DNA of 64,000 nt, taken from positions 124,001-188,000 of the forward strand of contig NZ_MTBQ01000006.1 in NCBI RefSeq assembly GCF_002153375.1. The letters run 5' to 3'. This stretch comes from Oceanobacillus rekensis (lineage in GTDB: Bacteria; Bacillota; Bacilli; Bacillales; Amphibacillaceae). The position numbers and the translations under genes were made by a program. Below the pieces are notes generated by a model. The model saw only the letters and a list, made by a program, of their open reading frames with translations. It ran no database searches and was not told where the DNA came from. This document shows positions 36,172 to 44,617 of this stretch, in pieces (positions within the stretch are counted from its first letter, which is position 1; every line of letters starts with the position of its first letter).

Positions 36172-36717
36172 TTAAATTCGTCCAAACACTCGATTTACAA
36201 CTTCTTCATATTCTTTAAAATAGTTTGGAGCATCAGCAGCATCCAGCCCAACATACATATTTTTAACAACGGATTCGTTATACCATTGCTGCCTGCTTGC
36301 CCCCGCATTGAAATTATTCCAAATAGCATCACCATGCTCCTTCAATTCTATTTCAAGACCAAGTAAGTTATCCAGTTTATCAGCTATAATGAGATATTTG
36401 ATTTCTTTACGGGCAACTTTTATTATATCTATTGTATGTTGCTTACGTTCTAACCAGGATTTTGATTTATCTTCTGTGTGTGCTGCAACGATACGAGCAA
36501 CTTCCAGGCCAAACTCCTTTTGAATATCTTCTATCTCTACTGGAGTATCTTCTACTACATCGTGCAGATACCCAGCACATACTAATTCATCGCTGAATCC
36601 CTCACTTTCCAGTTTTTCAGCAACACGAATTGGATGTGTTATATAAGGCATATTTGAATTTTTCCTTGTTTGTCCTTTATGTGCCTTTGATGCATATTCC
36701 TTTGCTTTTTCCTTCAA
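36172..36717 (-). CDS. HD-domain protein, MESH1/RelA-SpoT hydrolase-like
   Basis: A 181-residue HD hydrolase. AHKGQTRKNSNMPYITHPIRVAE near residue 11-33 and GYLHDVVEDTPV near 50 match the hydrolase half of SpoT and the small MESH1 proteins, and IADKLDNLLGL near 114 holds the last metal Asp. Members hydrolyse (p)ppGpp or related nucleotides. GGGGGAGAAATA precedes a TTG at 36717; an ATG at 36762 lies 45 nt upstream without a clear ribosome site. Substrate assignment is an inference. Confidence 0.82.
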   Translation of the reverse strand: MKEKAKEYASKAHKGQTRKNSNMPYITHPIRVAEKLESEGFSDELVCAGYLHDVVEDTPVEIEDIQKEFGLEVARIVAAHTEDKSKSWLERKQHTIDIIKVARKEIKYLIIADKLDNLLGLEIELKEHGDAIWNNFNAGASRQQWYNESVVKNMYVGLDAADAPNYFKEYEEVVNRVFGRI

Positions 36718-36853
36718 TATTTCTCCCCCTTGTATTCTGACTAGATAACCTAAATATACCATAATGATTATGGAGAGCTCTTTCTTTCATTTCAGTAGCT
36801 AAACAAGTAAACTATAAGGTAACGAAATTTTTAATATAGTGGAGGTACCACCT

Positions 36854-37909
36854 ATGGAAAAAGGAATTAACCAACGGAAAACCGAGCATATCCGTCTTTG
36901 CTTAACTGGAAATGTGGAAGGTGTAAATAAATCAACTGGTCTTGAAGGAATTAATTTCATACATAATGCATTACCGGAAATCAATTTTGCTGATATTTCA
37001 CTTGAAACAAGCTTTTTAGATAAGAAACTGAAGGCGCCTTTTCTAGTCAGTTCGATGACTGGTGGTTCAGAACTTGCAACAACGATTAATCAAAACCTTG
37101 CCTTAGCTGCTGAAGAAAGAGGCTGGGCACTTGCAATTGGATCGACCCGTGCTTTTCTGGAAAGTGACAAACATAAAGAATCGTTTTTAATTCGTAATCA
37201 GGCACCGACTGCTCCATTAATCGTCAATATCGGAGCGGTACAATTCAATTATGGTTATGGACCAGAAGAATGCCAACGGATTATTGAAAAAACAGGTGCA
37301 GATTCGATTGTGCTTCATTTAAATAGCTTGCAGGAAGCGGTTCAGGATGGTGGAGACTTAAATTTTGAAAATCTGCTGCCAAAAATAGAAAAAGTCTGTA
37401 AAACATTGGATGTCCCCGTTGGAGTTAAAGAGGTTGGCTTTGGTATCGATGGGAAAGTTGCTGAAAAGCTATACAATGCTGGAATTGCCTATATTGACGT
37501 TGCTGGAGCGGGTGGAACTTCCTGGAGTCAAGTGGAGAAACTCCGTTCACGTGACCCACTGAAAAAAGCAGCAGCAGAAGCATTTAATAATTGGGGGAAC
37601 CCTACGAAGGACTGTATTGTTTCCGTTCGCAGCAAACTTCCGGAAGTACCTTTAGTTGCAAGTGGTGGAATGAAAACAGGTGTGGACGCAGCAAAAGCAA
37701 TTACAATTGGTGCGGACATCATTGGTTATGCTCGTCAGTTACTCAAGTCTGCTACAGAATCAGAGGATTCAGTTGTGCAAATGATGGAACAAATTGAACT
37801 TGAAATGAAGATGGCGATGTTTGGTATTGGTGTAAAAAATCTGGAAGAGTTAAGAAGTACAAATCGAGTTAGTGTAATGGGACAGTCTTTAATGGAAGAA
37901 AACAGCTAA
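36854..37909 (+). CDS. fni: type 2 isopentenyl-diphosphate delta-isomerase
   Basis: A 351-residue FMN- and NADPH-dependent isomerase that interconverts IPP and DMAPP. It shows QRKTEHIRLCL at the start, FLVSSMTGGS near residue 60, GSTRAFLES, NIGAVQFNYGYGP, LHLNSLQEAVQ, VGVKEVGFGI, DVAGAGGTSW and ASGGMKTG followed by ADIIGYAR for FMN phosphate. GGAGGT at 36841 points to the ATG at 36854 (7-nt spacing) rather than the GTG at 36839. Monocistronic with its own terminator. Confidence 0.96.
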   Translation: MEKGINQRKTEHIRLCLTGNVEGVNKSTGLEGINFIHNALPEINFADISLETSFLDKKLKAPFLVSSMTGGSELATTINQNLALAAEERGWALAIGSTRAFLESDKHKESFLIRNQAPTAPLIVNIGAVQFNYGYGPEECQRIIEKTGADSIVLHLNSLQEAVQDGGDLNFENLLPKIEKVCKTLDVPVGVKEVGFGIDGKVAEKLYNAGIAYIDVAGAGGTSWSQVEKLRSRDPLKKAAAEAFNNWGNPTKDCIVSVRSKLPEVPLVASGGMKTGVDAAKAITIGADIIGYARQLLKSATESEDSVVQMMEQIELEMKMAMFGIGVKNLEELRSTNRVSVMGQSLMEENS

Positions 37910-37940
37910 AGCCAAGAATAGGCTTTAGCTGATTTTTTGT
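37904..37940 (+). terminator. terminator of fni
   Basis: AGCTAAAGCC-AAGAATA-GGCTTTAGCT overlaps the fni stop and is followed by GATTTTTT. Confidence 0.88.
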
Positions 37941-37959
37941 TGTTTTCTAAGAAATATGA

Positions 37960-38415
37960 CTCCAAACTGCTCGCTCCATAAAAAGAACTGTAGTTATTTT
38001 CGCAATATATATAATCCCCGAAGTAACTGCTTGTGCTTTTCCCGCCGTCCGGGATTGCTGCGGGCGGATGCGCACCTTAGGGCACGGCCTCAGCCCTCTG
38101 AAGAGAAACCCACTCTGCGGGGTCTTCGGACACGTGCATTCCCGCAGGAGTCACCGCCCTCCGTTCACCCGGACTGGTGATGTAGTGTGACGAGGTTTTT
38201 TACAATCACTAATGCAGTTAATAGTTTGTAAACATCTAACCAGCTCTTGGAAATACACGGAGACTCCTACGGGACTCACCAGTCGCCTTAGGATGCGCGA
38301 ATTGTATTTCCCAGAGCGGTCGCCGAAGAATTTTAATTAGTTTGCAGTTTATCTCAACTGTGATGCTAGAAAAAAACAATTCTATTCGATGGGACGAGTA
38401 ACTGCAGTAACAATA
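37960..38415 (-). repeat. MITE-like intergenic repeat, copies C1 and C2
   Basis: Two inverted copies lie in one gap. C1 (about 37980-38185) read on the minus strand has GGGCGGTGACTCCTGCGGG, CACGTGTCCGAAGACCCCGC, AGAGTGGGTTTCTCTTC, GGGCTGAGGCCGTGCCC and GCATCCGCCCGCAGCAATCC. C2 (about 38255-38415) has GAGACTCCTACGGGACTCACC, CAGAGCGGTCGCCGAAG and the end CAGTTTATCTCAACTGTGATG. The gap between fni and the DUF2188 gene holds no gene. Confidence 0.75.
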
Positions 38416-38517
38416 ATTACTTGCAGAGTCCTTTTCCTTGATGGAAGTAATTTTCTAAATAGGTTTTTACAACTACTATTAAGGGTACTAATAAACAAAA
38501 ACAAGGAGCGTAATAAA

Positions 38518-38979
38518 ATGCCGTGGACGCTTGATGATTATCCATCTTCAATGAAAAATTTAAATGAAGTTACGAAAAAGAAAGCTATTGATATTGCAAA
38601 TGCGATGGTGGATGAAGGTTATAAAGAAGGCCAGGCAATCCCAATAGCTATTGAACAGGCGAAGGAATGGCGGGGAAATGCTGGCAAAGATGAGATTGAG
38701 GACTACAGAAGGCATGGTAAACCAACACAGCGGTCAAAGAAAGGAAAGAAGTATGACAGTAACCCAGAGCGTATGGAAGAAGGGGAAGAAGTTGTAACTC
38801 ATGATGATGGTTGGGCTGTTAAATCAAGTGGGTCAGATCGGGCCAGTGAGGTTTTTGATAATAAAAAGGATGCAATTAACCGTGCCAAGGAAATTGCCAA
38901 GAACAAAGGCACTTCATTAACGATATACAAGCAGGATGGATCAGTGGAGGATGAGCAATCATTAGATAATAATAATTAA
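38518..38979 (+). CDS. DUF2188-domain protein
   Basis: A 153-residue hydrophilic protein. Residues 1-65 (MPWTLDDYPSSMKNLNEVTKKK, then AIEQAKEWRGNAG) resemble small ChaB-like helical proteins, and residues about 95-140 (WAVKSSGSDRASEVFDNKKDAINRA, LTIYKQDGSVEDEQS) match DUF2188. No catalytic motif is visible. AAGGAGCG precedes the ATG at 38518; in-frame sequence from 38389 is repeat-derived. A hairpin terminator follows. Function unknown; homologues are often stress-related, which is inference. Confidence 0.8.
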   Translation: MPWTLDDYPSSMKNLNEVTKKKAIDIANAMVDEGYKEGQAIPIAIEQAKEWRGNAGKDEIEDYRRHGKPTQRSKKGKKYDSNPERMEEGEEVVTHDDGWAVKSSGSDRASEVFDNKKDAINRAKEIAKNKGTSLTIYKQDGSVEDEQSLDNNN

Positions 38980-38983
38980 AGTT

Positions 38984-39012
38984 ATGGCTACTCTAAGGGG
39001 TAGTCATTTTTA
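38984..39012 (+). terminator. terminator of the DUF2188 gene
   Basis: ATGGCTAC and GTAGTCAT form an 8-bp stem with one G-T pair, followed by TTTTTAT. Confidence 0.72.
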
Positions 39013-39019
39013 TGTCGCT

Positions 39020-39276
39020 CCGCTTTTGCTTCATCTAGCTGTGGCTCCTAGAAGCTGCCGTCATAAGCAATGGACACTCCAAGCGCGGAAAATCATGAGC
39101 TTTACGGTCCCTTGCTTATGCGTCCGCCCCTAACCAGTCGCCTCCGCTTTTGCTTCATCTATCTGCGCGTGGGCTAGGGACTATGGGCATAGATAAGGGA
39201 AATTCCGAGCACGAAAACCATGTGATCTAGGGTCCTTATCTATGCCCTTCATCCCTGGCAAGCCCGCTCCGCTTTT
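39020..39276. repeat. two tandem intergenic units of about 124 bp with covarying stems
   Basis: The 18-mer CCGCTTTTGCTTCATCTA recurs exactly at 39020 and 39144, and CCGCTTTT again at 39269. Each unit holds a long stem at the same offset: CATAAGCAATGGA / TCCCTTGCTTATG in the first (39062-39120), GGGCATAGATAAGG / CCTTATCTATGCCC in the second (39185-39247). The stem bases differ but pairing is kept. The layout resembles a common Bacillaceae intergenic repeat type; no gene is present. Confidence 0.75.
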
Positions 39277-39351
39277 AATTTTGTAGGCAGATAATTTTTA
39301 GGAGTTCTTTTCTTGTGCTACAATATTTTCAAGAAATGAGGGGTGTTTTTG

Positions 39352-40077
39352 ATGAAGATTGAAGTTTGGTCGGATTTTGTATGTCCGTTCTGTTATATTG
39401 GAAAACGCAGGTTGGAGAATGCTATCGAGCAGTTTCCACATCGTGAAAACATTGAAGTTGTTTATAAAAGTTACCAACTTGATCCGACTGCAAAGCATAT
39501 ACCTGGAAAAGACTTTTATGAAACATTTTCCCAGTTAAAGGGGATGCCTCTTGAACAGGTTAAAGAAATGAATCAGCAGGTTGGCCAACAGGCAGCCGGT
39601 GTGGGACTGACATATAATTTCGATGATATGAAATATGCGAATACCTTTGATGCTCACCGAGTAGCAAAGTATGCTGAAAACCAAGATAAAGGAAAAGAAA
39701 TCACAGAACGATTTCTATATGCCTATTTTACCGAATCTGAACTTATGAGTGACGATGATACATTAATCCGACTCGCTGGAGAAGTAGGTTTAGATAAAGA
39801 AGAAGTTGGAAAAGTAGTACATTCCGATAAATATAGAAATCGAGTAAATGAAGATATTGATACTGCGCGTCAGATTGGAGTACAGGGAGTACCTTTCTTT
39901 GTATTTAATGAAAAATATGCTGTATCTGGAGCTCAACCACCTGAAGTGTTCTCAGAAGTACTGCTAAAAGTATGGGAAGAAGAAGCAGAAAAACCAGTTT
40001 TGCAGTCACTGAATCCAAAGAAATCAGAAACATCCTATTGTACGGATGATGGCTGCGACGTTAATAATGACAAATAA
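39352..40077 (+). CDS. DsbA family oxidoreductase (FrnE-like)
   Basis: A 241-residue thioredoxin-fold protein with the redox motif FVCPFCYIGKRRLE (Cys11, Cys14), an inserted helical domain (FDAHRVAKYAENQDKGKEITERFLYAYF) and the cis-Pro loop GVQGVPFFVFNEKYAVSGAQP near 180-200. This is the FrnE/2-hydroxychromene-carboxylate-isomerase-like cytosolic branch of DsbA. Two more Cys occur in the tail (CTDDGCD). The ATG at 39352 follows GAGGGG. It has its own terminator. Substrate proteins are unknown. Confidence 0.9.
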   Translation: MKIEVWSDFVCPFCYIGKRRLENAIEQFPHRENIEVVYKSYQLDPTAKHIPGKDFYETFSQLKGMPLEQVKEMNQQVGQQAAGVGLTYNFDDMKYANTFDAHRVAKYAENQDKGKEITERFLYAYFTESELMSDDDTLIRLAGEVGLDKEEVGKVVHSDKYRNRVNEDIDTARQIGVQGVPFFVFNEKYAVSGAQPPEVFSEVLLKVWEEEAEKPVLQSLNPKKSETSYCTDDGCDVNNDK

Positions 40078-40120
40078 AAAGACATATCGCGAAGAAAAAA
40101 TTCTCGCGATATGTCTTTTT
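40076..40120 (+). terminator. terminator of the FrnE-like gene
   Basis: AAAAAGACATATCGCGA and TCGCGATATGTCTTTTT form a perfect 17-bp stem with T tract. Confidence 0.95.
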
Positions 40121-40204
40121 CATATAAAAAATGCCAGTAAGTTTACTAAATATGTGAATTTTCACTTTATAAATAAATAATATTGAAAAATACGTTTGTT
40201 CTTA

Positions 40205-40232
40205 TTGACGATAACTATAATTCTGTTATACT
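40205..40232 (+). promoter_or_regulatory. promoter of the yclNOPQ-like operon
   Basis: TTGACG, a 16-nt spacer and TATACT (40227-40232). A Fur box begins about 19 nt after the -10 box. Confidence 0.65.
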
Positions 40233-40250
40233 AATAATTAGAAGGCTAAT

Positions 40251-40306
40251 TGATAATGAATATCATTCTTATTTAGAACTATTTAAAGATAATAATGATT
40301 ATTAAT
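40251..40306 (+). promoter_or_regulatory. two Fur boxes upstream of the siderophore importer
   Basis: TGATAATGAATATCATT (40251-40267) matches the Fur 7-1-7 consensus with one mismatch, and GATAATAATGATTATTA (40288-40304) is a second weaker copy. They lie at and after the expected transcription start, so iron-loaded Fur would block transcription of the importer genes. Confidence 0.8.
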
Positions 40307-40410
40307 TACGCTGTATTATTCAATTATATAAATTCTTGGGATACAGGAAGGACGCTGATTTTCTTTTTGTTAAGCAACAACTCAGCGCTTATTGTAGAGA
40401 AGGGCAGTCT

Positions 40411-41364
40411 ATGAAGATAAGGTATTTAGTTATAGCATTAGTGGTTTTTTCATTTGCATCTGTTTTTATAGGTGTTTCTAATGTATCACCACTGGACTTA
40501 TTTAATTTAACTGAAGCACAACAACAAGTATTACTCGTAAGTAGAATTCCACGTCTGTTCAGCATCATTATTGCAGGTATGAGTATGAGTATTGTAGGTT
40601 TGATTATGCAGCAATTAACTCGGAATAAGTTTGTATCCCCAACTACTGCAGGTACTTTGGATGCTGCAAGGCTTGGAATTCTTGTTTCCATGATGGTTTT
40701 CACTGCAGCCAGCCCGTTACAAAAAATGCTTGTATCATTTGTTTTTGCATTGTTGGGTACATTTATCTTTATGAAAATCCTTGAGAAAATTAAATTTAAG
40801 GATGCCATATTTATTCCTTTAATTGGTTTGATGTTCGGGAATATTATCGGTTCGATTTCTACTTTTTTTGCATATCAGAATGACCTTATCCAGAATATGT
40901 CATCTTGGATGCAAGGTGATTTCTCGATGATTATGAGTGGAAATTATGAATTAATGTTTGTAAGTGTTCCCATCCTGATTTTGGCATATATTTATGCCGA
41001 TAAATTTACAATTGCGGGTATGGGAGAAGATTTCTCGAAAAACCTTGGTCTTAATTATCGCCAAGTAGTCAATCTTGGATTGATTATCAGTGCATTGGTT
41101 ACTGCATCAGTAGTGCTATCTGTTGGTGTTATTCCATTTCTTGGGCTGATCATACCAAACATTGTGACGATCTATCAGGGAGACCACTTGAAGAAGTCAT
41201 TGTTACATACGGCATTGCTAGGTGCAGTATTTGTACTGTTTTGCGATATTATCGGCAGAGTTATTATTTATCCTTATGAAATTCCAATCAGCTTGACCGT
41301 TGGGGTTATAGGTAGTGGAATCTTCATCTATCTATTATTAAGGAGAAAAAAATATGGGTTATAA
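40411..41364 (+). CDS. yclN: petrobactin-type iron-siderophore ABC permease YclN
   Basis: A 317-residue FecCD-family permease with about nine helices. MSMSIVGLIMQQLTRNKFVSPTTAGTL, FKDAIFIPLIGLMFGNIIGS and GVIPFLGLIIPNIVTI match Bacillus subtilis YclN closely. YclNOPQ imports petrobactin and similar catecholates. Upstream in-frame sequence from 40336 lacks a ribosome site, whereas AGAAGGG precedes the ATG at 40411. It overlaps yclO by 11 nt and is Fur-controlled. Confidence 0.9.
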   Translation: MKIRYLVIALVVFSFASVFIGVSNVSPLDLFNLTEAQQQVLLVSRIPRLFSIIIAGMSMSIVGLIMQQLTRNKFVSPTTAGTLDAARLGILVSMMVFTAASPLQKMLVSFVFALLGTFIFMKILEKIKFKDAIFIPLIGLMFGNIIGSISTFFAYQNDLIQNMSSWMQGDFSMIMSGNYELMFVSVPILILAYIYADKFTIAGMGEDFSKNLGLNYRQVVNLGLIISALVTASVVLSVGVIPFLGLIIPNIVTIYQGDHLKKSLLHTALLGAVFVLFCDIIGRVIIYPYEIPISLTVGVIGSGIFIYLLLRRKKYGL

Positions 41365-42304
41365 AAAGAAAACAATTATCCTTGCCGTAATCGCATTATT
41401 ACTAGCATTGTTATACATCTTTTATGATTTAAGCGGAAATATTGACTATATCTTACCAAGAAGAATAATTAAGGTAGTAGCCATTGTCATCACAGGTGGG
41501 GCTATCGCGTTTGCAACAGTTGTTTTTATGACAATTACCAATAATAGGATTTTGACACCAAGTGTGCTTGGGTTAGATTCCCTTTATATGCTGATTCAAA
41601 CCTTTATTATCTTTATTTTCGGTGCTAATTCGCTTGTCATGATGATTAGTGAAATTAATTATCTTATATCAATTGGGGCTATGATCATATTTTCATTATT
41701 TTTATATCGTTTTCTATTCAAAGGTGAAAAGAACAATATCTATTTCCTGCTTCTCATTGGGATGATACTTGGTACATTCTTCGGAAGTTTTACAGATTTC
41801 ATGCAGGTACTTATTGACCCTAACGAATTTATGGTTGCACAGGATCAGATGTTTGCCAGTATCAACAATGTAAATACAGATTTGGTTTATCTATCGATTA
41901 TTATTATCGCAGCAGTCAAGATCTATTTCTTTCGGTTTTATAAATATTTGGATGTCATAGCGTTGGGGAAAGATGAGGCAATAAACCTAGGTGTTCCATA
42001 TGATTATGTTGTTAAACGGTTATTGATTATCGTTGCAATATTAATCTCTGTATCAACAGCCCTGATCGGTCCTATTACTTTCCTTGGTCTGTTGGTTGTA
42101 AACCTTGCTTATGAATTTATGAAGACCTATCGTCATTTTTATATTATACTTAGCTCTATTTTTATAGGCTTGATTGCTCTGCTGGGTGGTCAATTCATTG
42201 TAGAGAAAGTTTTCACATTTGATACAACAATCAGCGTTATTATTAACTTTGTCGGTGGCGTGTACTTTATATATCTTTTGTTAAAGGAGAATAAAAAATG
42301 GTAG
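41354..42304 (+). CDS. yclO: iron-siderophore ABC permease YclO
   Basis: A 316-residue FecCD-family permease, the partner of YclN. LPRRIIKVVAIVITGGAIAFATVVFMT, ITNNRILTPSVLGLDSLY, LIDPNEFMVAQDQMFASINN and FLGLLVVNLAYEFMKTYRH follow the YclO pattern. It starts in the end of yclN and overlaps yclP by 7 nt, so a heterodimeric channel is expected. It lies in the cytoplasmic membrane. Confidence 0.9.
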   Translation: MGYKKKTIILAVIALLLALLYIFYDLSGNIDYILPRRIIKVVAIVITGGAIAFATVVFMTITNNRILTPSVLGLDSLYMLIQTFIIFIFGANSLVMMISEINYLISIGAMIIFSLFLYRFLFKGEKNNIYFLLLIGMILGTFFGSFTDFMQVLIDPNEFMVAQDQMFASINNVNTDLVYLSIIIIAAVKIYFFRFYKYLDVIALGKDEAINLGVPYDYVVKRLLIIVAILISVSTALIGPITFLGLLVVNLAYEFMKTYRHFYIILSSIFIGLIALLGGQFIVEKVFTFDTTISVIINFVGGVYFIYLLLKENKKW

Positions 42305-43053
42305 ATTTGAAAAATGTGTTTAAATCATATAATAAAAAGAACGTAATTGAAGATGTCTCCCTTGAAATTACAAAAGGAACTATTACTTCTTTTATCGGTC
42401 CAAATGGTGCAGGTAAAAGTACGTTAATCTCCATGATTAGCCGTCTAATAGCAAAAGATAATGGTGCCATTACAATTGATGGCCAGGATATTATGCATAC
42501 TAAAAATAATGAACTAGCTAAGAAAATTTCTATTTTGAAACAATCCAATGCAATCAATCTGAAATTAACGATCCGTGAACTGGTATCGTTTGGACGTTTT
42601 CCTTATTCTCAAGGTAAGTTAAAGAAAGAGGATAACGAGAAAATTGATGAAGCAATTGATTATATGGAACTTCGTGACATACAGGATAAATATTTGGATG
42701 AATTAAGTGGCGGCCAACGTCAGCGTGCACATATTGCAATGGTTATCGCTCAGGACACCGAGTATATTTTACTTGATGAGCCGTTGAATAACCTTGATAT
42801 GCGCCATTCTGTACAGATTATGAAAACATTGCGTAAGCTGGTTAATGAAATGGGTAAAACCATTCTACTTGTTATTCATGATATTAACTTTGCTTCATGC
42901 TACTCAGACCAAATCGTAGCCCTGAAAGATGGAAAGATTGTCAAACAGGGACGCACATGTGATGTCATTGATAAATGTGTGCTTAAAGATATCTATGATA
43001 TGGACATTGACATCAAGGAAATTGATAACAGACGTATTTGCGTTTATTTCTAG
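42298..43053 (+). CDS. yclP: iron-siderophore ABC ATP-binding protein YclP
   Basis: A 251-residue ATPase of the FecE/FepC type with Walker A FIGPNGAGKST near residue 33, Q-loop ILKQSN, signature ELSGGQRQRAHIAM near 134, Walker B YILLDEPLNNLD and H-loop VIHDINF. It powers the YclNO channel. Its ORF overlaps yclO. Downstream, a 355-nt spacer with a hairpin separates it from yclQ. Confidence 0.92.
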   Translation: MVDLKNVFKSYNKKNVIEDVSLEITKGTITSFIGPNGAGKSTLISMISRLIAKDNGAITIDGQDIMHTKNNELAKKISILKQSNAINLKLTIRELVSFGRFPYSQGKLKKEDNEKIDEAIDYMELRDIQDKYLDELSGGQRQRAHIAMVIAQDTEYILLDEPLNNLDMRHSVQIMKTLRKLVNEMGKTILLVIHDINFASCYSDQIVALKDGKIVKQGRTCDVIDKCVLKDIYDMDIDIKEIDNRRICVYF

Positions 43054-43121
43054 TAACGATGTTGTGTGATTATGTAGATAAAAGAATGCTAAGGTTCAAC
43101 AAAATGAAAGCAAAAAAAAGC

Positions 43122-43161
43122 CCCTTATAATGGACTGGTTATTTGACCAGCCATTATAGGA
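43122..43161 (+). terminator. hairpin between yclP and yclQ
   Basis: CCTTATAATGG-A-CTGGT and ACCAG-C-CATTATAGG pair with a mismatch around an ATTTG loop. No T tract follows, so it may be an RNA processing or stability element that lets yclQ be expressed at a different level. The rest of the 43054-43407 gap holds no gene that I can support. Confidence 0.5.
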
Positions 43162-43407
43162 GCGATACACAACCCTAGTTTACCTTATTCAAATGATTTG
43201 GTAAATGATTATGCTTAAAAAAAACAAATATAAAATCCTGCATGTTTTGAGCGCTCAACATGTGACGGGAAAAAATAAATAGAACAGCCCATTTGCTGAA
43301 AATATTGCTGCTCATTTGTTTGAAGAATAGTAGTTCGGAATTTGATGCATAATTATACAACATTCGTTATTTTTAATAATAAATTTTAACAAAAGGGAGT
43401 AATCACT

Positions 43408-44364
43408 ATGAAAAAACTTTGGCTAATGCTCACCATGAGTCTATTGGTTTTATTTATTGCTGCTTGTGGATCAGATGATAACAGCGATGAGGGTACAAAC
43501 GCAGGAGAAGATACAGAGTCAAATGAAACTGTTACAGTGTCCCATGATCTTGGAGAAACAGAAGTTCCTAAGAATCCTGAAAATGTTGTTGTCTTTGATT
43601 TTGGTATTTTGGATACATTGGATAAAATCGGTGTTGAAGTTGCAGGGGTTGCCCAATCAGGAACCATTCCGGCTTATTTGGAAAAATATGCAAGTGATGA
43701 GTATGAAAATATTGGAAGTCTAAAAGAACCTGACTTTGAAAAAATTTCAGAAATTAACCCGGATGTCATTATCATTTCTGATCGCCAGGCACCTTTATAT
43801 GATCAGCTTTCAGAAATTGCACCAACTATCCATCTTGGTGTAGATCCTGCCAATTATATGGAAACATTTGAAGAAAATATGTCAGTTGTTGGGGAAATTT
43901 ACGATGCTCAGGATGAGATTGATGCAGAATTGGCAGCAATTGAAGAATCCATTGCAGCAGTTAACGAAAAGGCAACTACTACAGAGGGAAACGCACTTAT
44001 TATTTTGGCAAATGATGACAAAATCAGTGCATATGGACCAAGTTCACGTTTTGGGTTAATTCATGATGTGTTCGGTGTCCCGGCAGTTGATGATTCGATT
44101 GAAGCGTCAACACATGGGATGAATGTAACATTCGAATATGTGATGGAGCAGGATCCTGACCTACTATATGTAGTAGATAGAAGTGCAGCTGTTGGTGGAG
44201 ATACTTCTGCAAAACAATTAGTAGAAAATGAACTAGTTGAAAACACAAAAGCATATAAAAATGATAATATTATTTATTTGGATCCGGATTTCTGGTATCT
44301 TTCTGGCGGTGGACTAATATCTGTTTCAGAAATGATCAATGAAATTGACGAAAGTTTAGAATAA
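43408..44364 (+). CDS. yclQ: petrobactin-type siderophore-binding lipoprotein YclQ
   Basis: A 318-residue solute-binding protein of the FepB/YclQ family. The signal peptide ends at lipobox LFIAAC (Cys20) and is followed by an acidic Ser/Thr linker. The core shows VPKNPENVVVFDFGILDTLDKIG, IGSLKEPDFEKISEINPDVIIIS, YGPSSRFGLIHDVFGVPAVD and ASTHGMNVTFEYV, matching YclQ in order. It captures ferri-siderophore outside the membrane for YclNOP. AAGGGAG precedes the ATG. A terminator follows. Confidence 0.93.
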   Translation: MKKLWLMLTMSLLVLFIAACGSDDNSDEGTNAGEDTESNETVTVSHDLGETEVPKNPENVVVFDFGILDTLDKIGVEVAGVAQSGTIPAYLEKYASDEYENIGSLKEPDFEKISEINPDVIIISDRQAPLYDQLSEIAPTIHLGVDPANYMETFEENMSVVGEIYDAQDEIDAELAAIEESIAAVNEKATTTEGNALIILANDDKISAYGPSSRFGLIHDVFGVPAVDDSIEASTHGMNVTFEYVMEQDPDLLYVVDRSAAVGGDTSAKQLVENELVENTKAYKNDNIIYLDPDFWYLSGGGLISVSEMINEIDESLE

Positions 44365-44393
44365 AGCCAAAAGCAGAAGCGATCGGTTATTAC

Positions 44394-44434
44394 CAAAAGG
44401 CAATCAGCACATAAGCTGATTGCCTTTTGCGTTA
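44394..44434 (+). terminator. terminator of the ycl operon
   Basis: CAAAAGGCAATCAGC-ACATAA-GCTGATTGCCTTTTG, 15-bp perfect stem followed by CGTTATT. Confidence 0.88.
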
Positions 44435-44617
44435 TTATATAAATTATCGGCAAAAGTTAGTAAAAAACCTTTACATTTGTTATTCAATTGTAAATATACT
44501 CTCTAAACGTCTACATGACAGTGTGTCGACCTGGAAAGTGGATTCGCTGTTAGGCTTGCTATCGAATGTGAGTTTATGGTTGAATGAAGGAAGACTTAAT
44601 AGAAATGAGGGAGATGC

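Noticed and set aside
43175-43363. 62-codon minus-strand ORF in the yclP-yclQ spacer
   Set aside because: It has no ribosome site, odd composition and lies in an AT-rich spacer of a plus-strand operon; it looks like chance.
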